From Acidimicrobiaceae bacterium (GTDB taxonomy: Bacteria; Actinomycetota; Acidimicrobiia; Acidimicrobiales; MedAcidi-G1): a stretch of 58,330 nucleotides of DNA. Of this stretch, positions 1 to 7,302 are shown piece after piece; positions within the stretch are counted from its first letter, which is position 1; each line of letters starts with the position of its first letter. The translations under genes and the position numbers were made by a program. The notes beneath the pieces were generated by a model. That model was not told the origin of the DNA and ran no database searches. It saw only the letters and a list, made by a program, of their open reading frames with translations. The stretch covers positions 25,450 through 83,779 of the forward strand of contig PBDJ01000032.1 of NCBI GenBank assembly GCA_002717365.1, given 5' to 3'.

Positions 1-363
1 AACCACTGTTCCGTGTTCGGCACCGTGCTGGTCGATAACCGTCGCCCCGACCAACTCATGAACCCAGAGGGTCTTGTCGTCGGCCTCGAGAATCGCCGAG
101 GCGGACAGCACCACCCCGCGCCAGGCCTCGGCAGCGTCTCGGTCATCGATCCGGTCGAACCGGACCAAGTGGCGATGCTGGTGAGGTCGACTGGACACCA
201 CAGTCAGCGGCCCGCGTCCGGTCTCTAGAACCGATCCGGAGTCCAGCCTCTCTAGCCGCTGGGTAACGAGACTAACTACTACCTCCCCGCGCACACCGTG
301 GGGCTTGTCGATCCGGCCGACCTCGAGAAGGGTCGAACCGTCGGGGTCCGACCGGCCGTCCAT
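1..363 (-). CDS. rimM: 16S rRNA maturation factor RimM (3' part off the left edge)
   Basis: RimM binds the 30S subunit protein S19 and helps 16S rRNA maturation. I translated this frame from an ATG at 361-363. It gives the RimM N-terminal opening LLEVGRIDKPHGVRGEVVV near residue 13 and, near the edge, WVHELVGATVIDQHG, which is the start of the PRC-barrel half. The gene continues past base 1, so the C-terminus is missing. It starts 7 bases after the khpA stop in the conserved order rpsP-khpA-rimM(-trmD), so it should be co-transcribed with them. Identity is confident from motif plus synteny. Confidence 0.9.
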   Translation of the reverse strand, partial: MDGRSDPDGSTLLEVGRIDKPHGVRGEVVVSLVTQRLERLDSGSVLETGRGPLTVVSSRPHQHRHLVRFDRIDDRDAAEAWRGVVLSASAILEADDKTLWVHELVGATVIDQHGAEHGTVV

Positions 364-370
364 CGGACAG

Positions 371-619
371 TCAGTCGACGAAGTCGACGTCGATCTCGGT
401 CTCGTCCCGGACCGCGGCGGCCCGAACAATGGTCCGGATGGCGTTGGCCACCCGGCCGCGACGGCCGATAACCCGACCCATGTCGCCGTCGGCCACGGTC
501 ACCGAGAAGATGCACCGCTCCTCACCCGACGTTTCGATCCGAACCTCATCCGGCTCTTCAACAATCGACTTGATCAGGTACTCGAGCACTCCCTCGGCGA
601 TCTTGGCTTCGGCGATCAT
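371..619 (-). CDS. khpA: KH-domain RNA-binding protein KhpA
   Basis: Small single-KH-domain RNA-binding protein of 82 residues, the usual size of the KhpA/YlqC family. The KH signature GRVIGRRGRVANAI (about residues 48-61) supplies the GxxG loop that contacts RNA. The ATG overlaps the rpsP stop by four bases (ATGA), so translation is coupled, and rimM follows after 7 bases. In Firmicutes the family partners KhpB in a small-RNA-binding complex. The rpsP-khpA-rimM order is the same in mycobacteria. Confidence 0.93.
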   Translation of the reverse strand: MIAEAKIAEGVLEYLIKSIVEEPDEVRIETSGEERCIFSVTVADGDMGRVIGRRGRVANAIRTIVRAAAVRDETEIDVDFVD

Positions 620-984
620 GATGCGTCCTCCTTGACGGCTTCCTCGGCGGCTTCCTCGGCGGCTTCCTCGACCGGTGCCGACGCAGCGGGGGTAACAGGC
701 GCCGCAGTGACGCTAGTACCAACCGGCTGACCCTTGAACTCGTCCCAAGCCCCGGTGATCTTTAGGAGCTTCTCGACACGCTCCGTCGGCTGGGCACCGT
801 TGCGGAGCCACCCGACGGCCTTCTCGTTGTCGATCTCGATAACTGACGGATCACGGCGGGGATCGTAGAAACCGACCGCCTCGATGATCCGTCCGTTACG
901 CGCCTTGCGCGAATCGGCGGCCACCACACGGTAGGTCGGCTGCTTCTTCTTACCCATCCGCATCAGGCGGAGCTTCACGGCCAC
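616..984 (-). CDS. rpsP: 30S ribosomal protein S16
   Basis: Ribosomal protein S16, a 30S assembly protein. I chose the GTG at 984 because it gives the canonical N-terminus VAVKLRLMRMGKKKQPTYR and has a purine-rich Shine-Dalgarno (GAGAAGAGAG) just upstream; a longer frame exists but has no S16 homology. The core ends near residue 90. The rest is a low-complexity Ala/Glu tail, EEAAEEAAEEAV, encoded by a 12-base direct repeat. The tail is not part of the S16 fold. First gene of the rpsP-khpA-rimM run, with a 180-base leader after ffh. Confidence 0.95.
   Translation of the reverse strand: MAVKLRLMRMGKKKQPTYRVVAADSRKARNGRIIEAVGFYDPRRDPSVIEIDNEKAVGWLRNGAQPTERVEKLLKITGAWDEFKGQPVGTSVTAAPVTPAASAPVEEAAEEAAEEAVKEDAS
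637..671. repeat. Three 12-bp direct repeats in the 3' end of rpsP
   Basis: The unit ggcttcctcggc occurs three times in a row, the last copy incomplete by one base. It encodes the EEAA tetrapeptide repeats of the S16 tail. Because the unit is a multiple of three, copy-number change would keep the reading frame. Confidence 0.85.
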
Positions 985-1011
985 GTCGATACCACTCTCT
1001 TCTCGTGTGTA

Positions 1012-1033
1012 GCCCCGCACGGTCTGGCGGGGC
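1012..1033 (-). promoter_or_regulatory. Hairpin in the rpsP 5' leader
   Basis: A perfect 7-bp stem (gccccgc / gcggggc) with an 8-base loop lies 27 bases upstream of the rpsP GTG. No U-tract follows, so it is not an obvious terminator. It could be a leader element of the ribosomal protein operon or a processing site; that role is inference. Confidence 0.35.
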
Positions 1034-1145
1034 AGGAGTCGGGGCACAATGACGGTGCGCCCGTTCAGTCCGCACAGTCTGCCGTAACGCAGCCCGTTTT
1101 CCAGCCCCTCGAGCCGGAAGCCGCGAATGACAGCCGTCGCACCGA

Positions 1146-1162
1146 CCGGGCCCCGTGCCCGG
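1146..1162 (-). terminator. GC hairpin just after the ffh stop
   Basis: A perfect 6-bp stem (ccgggc / gcccgg) with a 5-base loop begins two bases after the ffh stop codon. There is no T-run, so it is at best a weak actinobacterial-type terminator or a processing barrier between ffh and rpsP. Confidence 0.35.
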
Positions 1163-1164
1163 GA

Positions 1165-2637
1165 TCAGCCCTTCGGGCGGTCCCCAAGCAGGTCTAAACC
1201 ACCGCCCGGAAACCCCGGAAGGCTCGCCTGGTCGCCCAAACCGGGCAAGGAAAGCCCCTTTTTTCTGTCCACCGGGACTGGGCCCCGGGCCGTGGTCCGA
1301 CCACCGCCCCCCTTCCGACCCTTCCGACCCTTCCGACCCTTCTTCTTCGTCATACCCCGGCCACCCATCTGCTTCATCATCTTCCGCATCTCGCGGAACT
1401 GCTTGACCAACTGGTTGATCTCACCTGCCTGAGTACCACTACCCCGGGCGATCCGGGCCCGACGGGAACCATCGACGATGTCGGGATCAAACCTCTCAGC
1501 CGGGGTCATCGAGTTAATGATCCCCTCGATCCGGTCGATGCGTCCATCGTCCACGTCAGCGTTGCCCATCTGCTGTGCCATGCCCGGGACCATGCCCACC
1601 AGGCTGCTGATTGGCCCCATCTGACGGAGTGCCCGGAGCTGATCTAAGAAATCGTCCAGGGTGAAGGTGCCCTCAAGCATCCGGGCAGCTGCCTCCTCAG
1701 CCTGCTCATTCTCAAAAGTCTCCTCGGCCTTCTCGATGAGGGTCTCCACGTCACCCATGCCCAGGATTCGCCCGGCCAAGCGGTCGGGATGGAAGGTCTC
1801 GAAGTCCTCCAGACCCTCCCCCGTCGAAGCAAAAGCGACTGGGCAGCCAACCACCTCTTTGACACTCAAGGCCGCACCACCGCGGGCATCGCCGTCGAGT
1901 TTGGTGAGGACTAGAGCATCGAGACTCAGGCGGGCGTGGAAGGCCTCGGCCGTTGACACCGCGTCTTGGCCAGTCATGGCATCGATAACCAGAAACGTGT
2001 GGTGGGGCTCCAGCACCCCGGATACCTCGGCCACCTCAGCCATGAGGTCGTCGTCGATGGCTAGACGTCCCGCCGTGTCGCAGACCACGACATCACGTCC
2101 TAGCCGGACCGCCTCAGCCAGACCAGCCCGAACAACGGCCACCGGGTCCGACGGCTCACTGAACACCGGGACGCCGATGCGGTCACCTAGAGTCCGTAAC
2201 TGCTCGACGGCCGCCGGCCGCCGGAGGTCAGCCCCGATCAGCATCGGGTTACGTCCCCGGGCCTTATACCAACGAGCCAACTTGGCCGCCGTAGTCGTCT
2301 TACCCGCTCCCTGCAGGCCCGCCAGGAGGACCACGGTCGGCGGCTTCGAGGCATACGGAAGATGAACCGCCTCGCCGCCCAGGACCTCGGTGAGTTCCTC
2401 GAGGACAATCTTCACCACCTGCTGGCCAGGGTTGAGTGCACCGACCAACTCGGCACCCACAGCGCGCTCCCGGATCCGGTCCTGGAGAGTGCGAACCACC
2501 TCCAGGTGGACGTCAGCCTCCAGGAACGCCACCCGGACCTCGCGGAGGAACTCGTCGACGTCATCAGAACCCAGACGACCCTTGCCACGGACCCTTCGCA
2601 GGATTCCCTCGAAACGGTTGGTCAGGCTCTCAAACAC
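1165..2637 (-). CDS. ffh: Signal recognition particle GTPase Ffh
   Basis: Ffh is the protein component of SRP. It binds signal sequences through its M domain and delivers ribosomes to FtsY. The GTG at 2637 has a good Shine-Dalgarno (AGGAG, 8 bases before) and gives VFESLTNRFEGIL, the normal N domain start. The G domain shows the P-loop GLQGAGKTTTAAKLA, DTAGRL and TKLDGDARGGAAL. The M domain includes GSGT and the MRKMMKQM methionine-rich helix. The C-terminus carries GRKGRKGRKG encoded by a 9-base repeat. Gene starts 22 bases after ftsY and is probably co-transcribed with it. 490 residues, slightly above the usual length because of the tail. Confidence 0.96.
   Translation of the reverse strand: MFESLTNRFEGILRRVRGKGRLGSDDVDEFLREVRVAFLEADVHLEVVRTLQDRIRERAVGAELVGALNPGQQVVKIVLEELTEVLGGEAVHLPYASKPPTVVLLAGLQGAGKTTTAAKLARWYKARGRNPMLIGADLRRPAAVEQLRTLGDRIGVPVFSEPSDPVAVVRAGLAEAVRLGRDVVVCDTAGRLAIDDDLMAEVAEVSGVLEPHHTFLVIDAMTGQDAVSTAEAFHARLSLDALVLTKLDGDARGGAALSVKEVVGCPVAFASTGEGLEDFETFHPDRLAGRILGMGDVETLIEKAEETFENEQAEEAAARMLEGTFTLDDFLDQLRALRQMGPISSLVGMVPGMAQQMGNADVDDGRIDRIEGIINSMTPAERFDPDIVDGSRRARIARGSGTQAGEINQLVKQFREMRKMMKQMGGRGMTKKKGRKGRKGRKGGGGRTTARGPVPVDRKKGLSLPGLGDQASLPGFPGGGLDLLGDRPKG
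1312..1338. repeat. Three 9-bp direct repeats in the 3' end of ffh
   Basis: The unit cttccgacc is repeated three times exactly in tandem and encodes the basic GRK/GRK/GRK stretch in the C-terminal tail of Ffh. In-frame, so copy number could vary without a frameshift. Confidence 0.85.
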
Positions 2638-2659
2638 CGTGCGATCTCCTGAACCCTTT

Positions 2660-3565
2660 TCAGGCCGGAACGTCGGACGCAAACAGGGCGTCCACGAACT
2701 CCTCGGGATCAAACGACACCAAGTCGTCCACGCCCTCGCCCACCCCAACCAACTTCACCGGAATGCCGAGGTCGTCCTGGACAGCCACGACGATCCCCCC
2801 GCGAGCCGAACCGTCCAACTTGGTCAGCACAATCCCAGTCACATCGACGGCCTCAGCAAATTGTCGGGCCTGGGCTAGGCCGTTCTGGCCGGTTGTCGCA
2901 TCGATCACCAGCAGGGTCTCGGTGACCGTACCGGCCCCCTTCTCGGCTACCCGTCGAACCTTGGACAGTTCGTCCATGAGGTTGGCTTTCGTGTGAACCC
3001 TCCCTGCGGTGTCGGCCAGCACCAGGTCGGCTCCCCGGGATGCTGCATGGGCCACGGCGTCGAACACCACCGAGCTGGGGTCAGCCCCCTCGGCCCCTCT
3101 CACCACGGTCAAACCCGACCGGTCGGCCCATAACGACAACTGGTCAGCCGCCGCGGCTCGGAACGTATCGCCAGCGGCGAACAGCACCCGGCGACCGGCC
3201 ATCGACTCCCTGTGACCCAACTTTCCAATGGTCGTCGTCTTGCCGACGCCATTCACGCCAACTAACAGCCAAACCGACGGCTCGCCGCCGAGGGCCAGAT
3301 TACGATCCGTCTCGCCCAGTCGAGCCAGGATTTCCGCCTTGAGCAGCCTCAGCAGGCCGTCGACGTCGACTACCCCCTCGCGTCCCACCCGATCCCGGAC
3401 ACCATCAACCAGTGCGTCAGTGGTGACCACACCCACATCGGCCAGAAGCAGGGCATCGGTCAGTCCCTCCCACGTGGAGTCGTCGATCGACGAGCCGTTC
3501 CACACCGGAGCGAGATGTGTGGACCAGGCGTCGCGAGCGCGACCAAGACGGGAGCGGAGACCCAT
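2660..3565 (-). CDS. ftsY: SRP receptor FtsY
   Basis: Membrane-associated GTPase that receives Ffh-ribosome complexes. The 301-residue protein is a bare NG unit: N domain helices (residues 1-90), then the P-loop GVNGVGKTTTIGKL, the insertion-box DTFRAAAADQL, DTAGRVHTKANLM and TKLDGSARGGIVV. The acidic A domain of E. coli FtsY is absent, which is common in Gram-positives. ATG at 3565 has no Shine-Dalgarno but a TAGGAT box 9 bases upstream, so the mRNA is probably leaderless. Followed by ffh after 22 bases. Confidence 0.96.
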   Translation of the reverse strand: MGLRSRLGRARDAWSTHLAPVWNGSSIDDSTWEGLTDALLLADVGVVTTDALVDGVRDRVGREGVVDVDGLLRLLKAEILARLGETDRNLALGGEPSVWLLVGVNGVGKTTTIGKLGHRESMAGRRVLFAAGDTFRAAAADQLSLWADRSGLTVVRGAEGADPSSVVFDAVAHAASRGADLVLADTAGRVHTKANLMDELSKVRRVAEKGAGTVTETLLVIDATTGQNGLAQARQFAEAVDVTGIVLTKLDGSARGGIVVAVQDDLGIPVKLVGVGEGVDDLVSFDPEEFVDALFASDVPA

Positions 3566-3574
3566 GGGAGACGC

Positions 3575-3580
3575 ATCCTA
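3575..3580 (-). promoter_or_regulatory. TAGGAT -10 box of ftsY (leaderless)
   Basis: TAGGAT on the minus strand ends 9 bases before the ftsY ATG. With a start point 6-8 bases downstream of the box, transcription would begin at or beside the start codon. Confidence 0.5.
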
Positions 3581-3621
3581 CCGGTGGGGTCCGAACCCAC
3601 CCCAGGGCACCAACCGGCGCG

Positions 3622-5331
3622 CTAGCCGGTGAAATGGTCGTCGAGGTCACCCAACTGAACCAGAGCCAGGTTGAGTTCGCCGTCGCGCTCATACTCCAAC
3701 TCGACTCGTGATCCCGGTAGCCGAATTTGGATATTGGCCCGCAGGGCGCCCATGTCGCGGATGATCCGACCATCCGATCGGAAGATACGGTCGCCGACCA
3801 ACAGGCCCGCCAGCTCGGCGGGCGATCCCTCCACCACTTCGACGATCACGGCACCCGGCAGGCCGTCAGTGGTCGACTCGCCTCGGATGCCCAGCCACGC
3901 CGTTCCGATCGGCTCGCCCAGGATCAGACGACGGGCTACTAGTACAACTGTGTCGCTAGGGATGGCGAAACCCACGCCGATGTTGCCGGTTGTGAAGCCG
4001 GCGCTTTGGATGGCCGTGTTCATGCCGATGACTCGGCCCTCGCGATCGGCCAACGGCCCTCCCGAGTTGCCCGGGTTGATCGGTGCGTCGGTCTGGATCA
4101 TGGACACCCCAGCGCACTCAGCGGCGAATCCCGACTGGCAGCCGTACGATTCAATGACCCTTCCTACGGCGCTCACGATTCCTGAGGTGACCGTGCGGTC
4201 CAGATCGAAGGGGCTCCCTAGGGCAACAGCCAACTGCCCTACCCGGACGTCTTCGGTGAAAGCAAATACCGCCGGCACCAGGCTTTCGTCCAACTCGGTC
4301 AACTGAAGCACAGCAACGTCACGCCGAACGTCGAACCCCACCACCTCGGCGGTGATTTGCCGGCCGTTGGGCAGGCTGACCACTACCTCCTCGACATCAT
4401 CTACCACATGGGCGTTGGTAACGATCAGACCTTCGTCGTCAAAGACGATGCCGGAACCGTGACTGGTATCGGGCACCGAGACCAGTACCACCGAGTCGAC
4501 CAGCGCCTCGGCTACGGCGACCACCGGCTCGTTGCCCGAGTCGTCGACCGGCGCCTCGGCAAACAGGCGGGCCACCAGCGACTCCACCTCCTCTGCAGTC
4601 AGGCCAGCCGACTCCTCGATAAGGCGTCCGACCACGAGCTCCACCTCTTCGGCCGAAAGACCGGCCGACTCCTCGACCACAGAGGCGGCGATGGACGCCA
4701 CGTCGTCGGCCGAAAGGCCGGGGGTCTCGGACAACCGGTCGGCCACGATGATCTCCACGTCGGCGGCCGAGAGCCCCTCGCGCTCAGACAGGATTCCCTC
4801 GACCAGAGCTGTCACCTCGGCCTCAGACAACCCCTCTTCAGCCAAGACAGCCTCCACCAGGACCGTCACCTCAGCCTCAGACAGACCTTCACTAGCAAGA
4901 ACGGCCTCGACCAGAGTCGTCACCTCCGCTGCCGACAATCCCTCGGCAGCCAGGACACCTTCGATCAAGGCCGTCACCTCAGCCTCGGACAACCCCCGGG
5001 TGGCCGGGGCTGTCCCGATTGCCTCTTCGGACCGGATCTCCAACGGGATACTGGAAACCGCGTCGCCACCCTCGCCCCGCAGTACCCAACCGGCCACAGC
5101 TCCAGCCACCAGTGCGGCCACCAGGACGGCCACGGCAAACAAGCCCGCCAAGAGTCGGCCACTGATACGGACCGGAGGTTCGATCGGCGGCACGGGTGCC
5201 GGTAACAGGCCCGGAAAGGTGGGCTCAACGGGCCGACGTCCCCCAACCTCAATGGACCGGCGATCAACAGACCGTCTCTGGTGGTCCTGGTCGCTTTCCA
5301 TCAGATCGAAAATAGGGCCCCCAACACCCAA
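3622..5331 (-). CDS. Membrane-anchored HtrA/PepD-type serine protease with eight-repeat stalk
   Basis: Trypsin-fold PDZ protease of the HtrA/DegP/PepD family, expected to act outside the membrane on misfolded proteins. Layout: cytoplasmic basic/proline-rich N-terminus (1-57), one membrane helix (about 59-84), eight helical repeats starting GLSxxEV (about 113-261), protease domain with triad His in TNAHVVD, Asp in RRDVAVLQL and Ser in NPGNSGGPL, then a C-terminal PDZ domain (about 480-560). The TTG at 5331 is the longest start. A GTG at 5325 with AGGGG upstream or the ATG at 5301 are alternatives. It lies 19 bases after the histidine kinase gene, an order like mprA-mprB-pepD. The repeat stalk is unusual. 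Confidence 0.92.
   Translation of the reverse strand: MGVGGPIFDLMESDQDHQRRSVDRRSIEVGGRRPVEPTFPGLLPAPVPPIEPPVRISGRLLAGLFAVAVLVAALVAGAVAGWVLRGEGGDAVSSIPLEIRSEEAIGTAPATRGLSEAEVTALIEGVLAAEGLSAAEVTTLVEAVLASEGLSEAEVTVLVEAVLAEEGLSEAEVTALVEGILSEREGLSAADVEIIVADRLSETPGLSADDVASIAASVVEESAGLSAEEVELVVGRLIEESAGLTAEEVESLVARLFAEAPVDDSGNEPVVAVAEALVDSVVLVSVPDTSHGSGIVFDDEGLIVTNAHVVDDVEEVVVSLPNGRQITAEVVGFDVRRDVAVLQLTELDESLVPAVFAFTEDVRVGQLAVALGSPFDLDRTVTSGIVSAVGRVIESYGCQSGFAAECAGVSMIQTDAPINPGNSGGPLADREGRVIGMNTAIQSAGFTTGNIGVGFAIPSDTVVLVARRLILGEPIGTAWLGIRGESTTDGLPGAVIVEVVEGSPAELAGLLVGDRIFRSDGRIIRDMGALRANIQIRLPGSRVELEYERDGELNLALVQLGDLDDHFTG
4549..4995. repeat. Eight 18-19-codon repeats coding the protease stalk
   Basis: Three 18-residue and five 19-residue units in tandem, each beginning Gly-Leu-Ser/Thr, then E/A-E/D-V and a hydrophobic i/i+3/i+4 pattern ending in E or P. 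The first four units are also similar at DNA level, which suggests recent duplication. The later ones have diverged. Confidence 0.88.
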
Positions 5332-5350
5332 CCCCTACGCATTGGGAAGT

Positions 5351-6562
5351 TTAGGGGTCCACATACCGGGGCAACCAAAGGGTGAACGTGGCCCCTTCAC
5401 CCTCCACCGAACGCACGGTGGACCGTCCGCCGTGGCCCTCGGCGATCTGGCGCACGATGGCCAGACCCAGGCCAGACCGACCGTCCTCCCGGGACGACAC
5501 CCGATCACCTCTCCAGAACCGCTGGAACACCCGGTCGATGTCACCGACGGCGATCCCTGGGCCGTGGTCGACGACCGAGGCCCAGACCATCTCCTCGTCC
5601 CGACCCACCAAGACCCGGACTGTCCCACCCCCTTCCGAGACTCGGATGGCGTTGCTCAGGAGATTCGCCACAGCGCGACGCAGGGACACAGCGTCCCCCA
5701 CCACCTCCAGACCGGTGATTCGGTCGTGGTCCAGCACTACACCAGACCGCGAAGCAGCTGCCGCGAAGTCCTCGACCGTCTCACCCACCACAGTGCCCAT
5801 GTCGATGGGCTCGCGTCGGCTGTCCGGACGCTCGTGGTGGGCATACAGCAGTAGGTCGTCGACCAAGGCCGACATACGCTCGGCAGCCCGGAGAGCCACC
5901 CGCCCAGCTGCCCGAAAGTCCTCCGGCCCGGACTCTGGATCGGCCATAACTACATCCAGGTTGGTGCGTAGCACAGCCAACGGGTTACGCAGTTCGTGTG
6001 ACGCCTCTTGCACGAATCGTGACTGACCCTCGAAAGCCTCATCCAATCGGTCCAGCATCTCATCGAAGGTGTCGGCTAGGTCCCGGAGCTCGTCCGACGA
6101 GCCGCCCAACTCGATTCGCCGAGACAGGTCGGTGGCAGTGATTTCCCGGGCAACAGCCGAAATCCGACCGATAGGCCGAAGAACCAGGCCAGCTACGTAC
6201 CAACCCACGGCCAAACTTCCAAGAAACACGCTGGCTAAAGCAGTGAACGAGTAGGCCCGCAGCCGTTCGAGAGCCCTCCGGTTGACCTCCTCCTCGAAGA
6301 TGACCAGCCACGGGCGATCTCTCTGCTGGTCAACCAACAAAGAGGCTTCGTCGGTGGAACCCTCCTGGGCCAACTGCTCGAACCGGGCCAAGTGTGACGT
6401 GGGCTGTTCGGACAGGGCTCGGGACAGACCCAGGTAGATCCCCCCCACCATTACAGCGGCCAGCGCGAAAAGGACGATGGAGTAAAGCAAGGCCAACCGG
6501 GTGCGCAGGCTGCCGAACCGATCCGGGAAGCGCCCGGCCAGGCCCACCCCCGTCCGGTTCAC
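5351..6562 (-). CDS. Two-component sensor histidine kinase (MprB-like)
   Basis: Sensor kinase of 403 residues. Membrane helices at about 22-45 and 104-128 flank a short, roughly 58-residue extracytoplasmic sensor. HAMP follows (about 129-180), with the phosphorylated His189 in ASHELRNPLAVL. The ATPase domain shows NLLSNAIRVS (N box), DHGPGIAVGD (G1), FQRFWRGD (F) and GRSGLGLAIV (G2). The start overlaps the response regulator stop (ATGA) and the PDZ protease follows, so the three form one operon. The arrangement resembles MprB, which senses envelope stress; the signal here is not visible from sequence. Confidence 0.94.
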   Translation of the reverse strand: MNRTGVGLAGRFPDRFGSLRTRLALLYSIVLFALAAVMVGGIYLGLSRALSEQPTSHLARFEQLAQEGSTDEASLLVDQQRDRPWLVIFEEEVNRRALERLRAYSFTALASVFLGSLAVGWYVAGLVLRPIGRISAVAREITATDLSRRIELGGSSDELRDLADTFDEMLDRLDEAFEGQSRFVQEASHELRNPLAVLRTNLDVVMADPESGPEDFRAAGRVALRAAERMSALVDDLLLYAHHERPDSRREPIDMGTVVGETVEDFAAAASRSGVVLDHDRITGLEVVGDAVSLRRAVANLLSNAIRVSEGGGTVRVLVGRDEEMVWASVVDHGPGIAVGDIDRVFQRFWRGDRVSSREDGRSGLGLAIVRQIAEGHGGRSTVRSVEGEGATFTLWLPRYVDP

Positions 6563-7251
6563 CGGTCCACCGGCTCGTCAACCAACCGGTAGCCCGACCC
6601 GACCACGGTCTCCAAGAGCGGCTCCTCACCCTTCAGGGAAAGCTTGCGGCGTAATGTCCCCACGGTCACCCGCACGGTGTTGGTGAATGGGTCGGCGTGC
6701 TCGTCCCACACGTGGTCCAGGAGGACCTCTTGGGACACCACTTCGCCGGGACGGGTCATGAAGTACCGAAGCAGTGCAAACTCCTTGGCCGTGAGGTCTA
6801 GGTCACGCCCACCCCGGCTGGCCCGGTGACGGGCCGTGTCCAACACCACGTCGCCGACCTCCAGTATGGCTCCCGACCGGCCCGGGTCGCGCCTCAGCAG
6901 GGATCGGATACGGGCCGAGAGCTCGTCAAAGGCGAACGGCTTGACCAGGTAGTCGTCGGCCCCAACGTCCAACCCCCGTATGCGGTCCTCGACGGTGTCC
7001 CGAGCCGTCAGCATCAGGATGCGAGGTGGAACCTCGCCCGGCGGGTCAGCCCTCAACGTTGAGCAGACCTCCAGCCCGTCGATCCCAGGCATGGTCAGGT
7101 CCAGGCAGATCAGGTCGTACGGGATGAAGGTGGCCTTCTCGATCGCCTCCGATCCCCCTTCGGCCGTGTCGACGGCGTAGCCCTCCCGTCGGAGCCCCCG
7201 GGCCACAGCGTCGAGCAGATCGACCTCATCGTCGACCACGAGGATGCGCAC
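6559..7251 (-). CDS. OmpR/PhoB-family response regulator (MprA-like)
   Basis: DNA-binding response regulator of 230 residues. The receiver domain has the acidic pair DD (7-8), phospho-acceptor Asp51 in CLDLTMPG, the TARD segment and Lys in YLVKPF. The C-terminal winged helix (about 130-225) ends in the family pattern ...TVRVTVGTLRRKL...GSGYRLV. Its GTG start is preceded by TACCGT 7 bases upstream, suggesting a leaderless mRNA and the operon promoter. Cotranscribed with the kinase (4-base overlap) and the PDZ protease. Autoregulation is likely by analogy to MprA but not shown here. Confidence 0.94.
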   Translation of the reverse strand: MRILVVDDEVDLLDAVARGLRREGYAVDTAEGGSEAIEKATFIPYDLICLDLTMPGIDGLEVCSTLRADPPGEVPPRILMLTARDTVEDRIRGLDVGADDYLVKPFAFDELSARIRSLLRRDPGRSGAILEVGDVVLDTARHRASRGGRDLDLTAKEFALLRYFMTRPGEVVSQEVLLDHVWDEHADPFTNTVRVTVGTLRRKLSLKGEEPLLETVVGSGYRLVDEPVDR

Positions 7252-7258
7252 GGGGATG

Positions 7259-7264
7259 ACGGTA
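7259..7264 (-). promoter_or_regulatory. TACCGT -10 box of the response regulator operon
   Basis: TACCGT on the minus strand ends 7 bases before the GTG start of the response regulator. This spacing leaves no room for a Shine-Dalgarno in the transcript. Confidence 0.5.
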
Positions 7265-7302
7265 CTCCGACCTTCCCCACGGCCGGACCGCGGGACTCCA
7301 AC

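Noticed and set aside
4532-5854. 440-codon plus-strand open frame opposite the protease stalk
   Set aside because: Mirrors the tandem repeats of the protease gene, and spans the gap into the kinase gene on the other strand.
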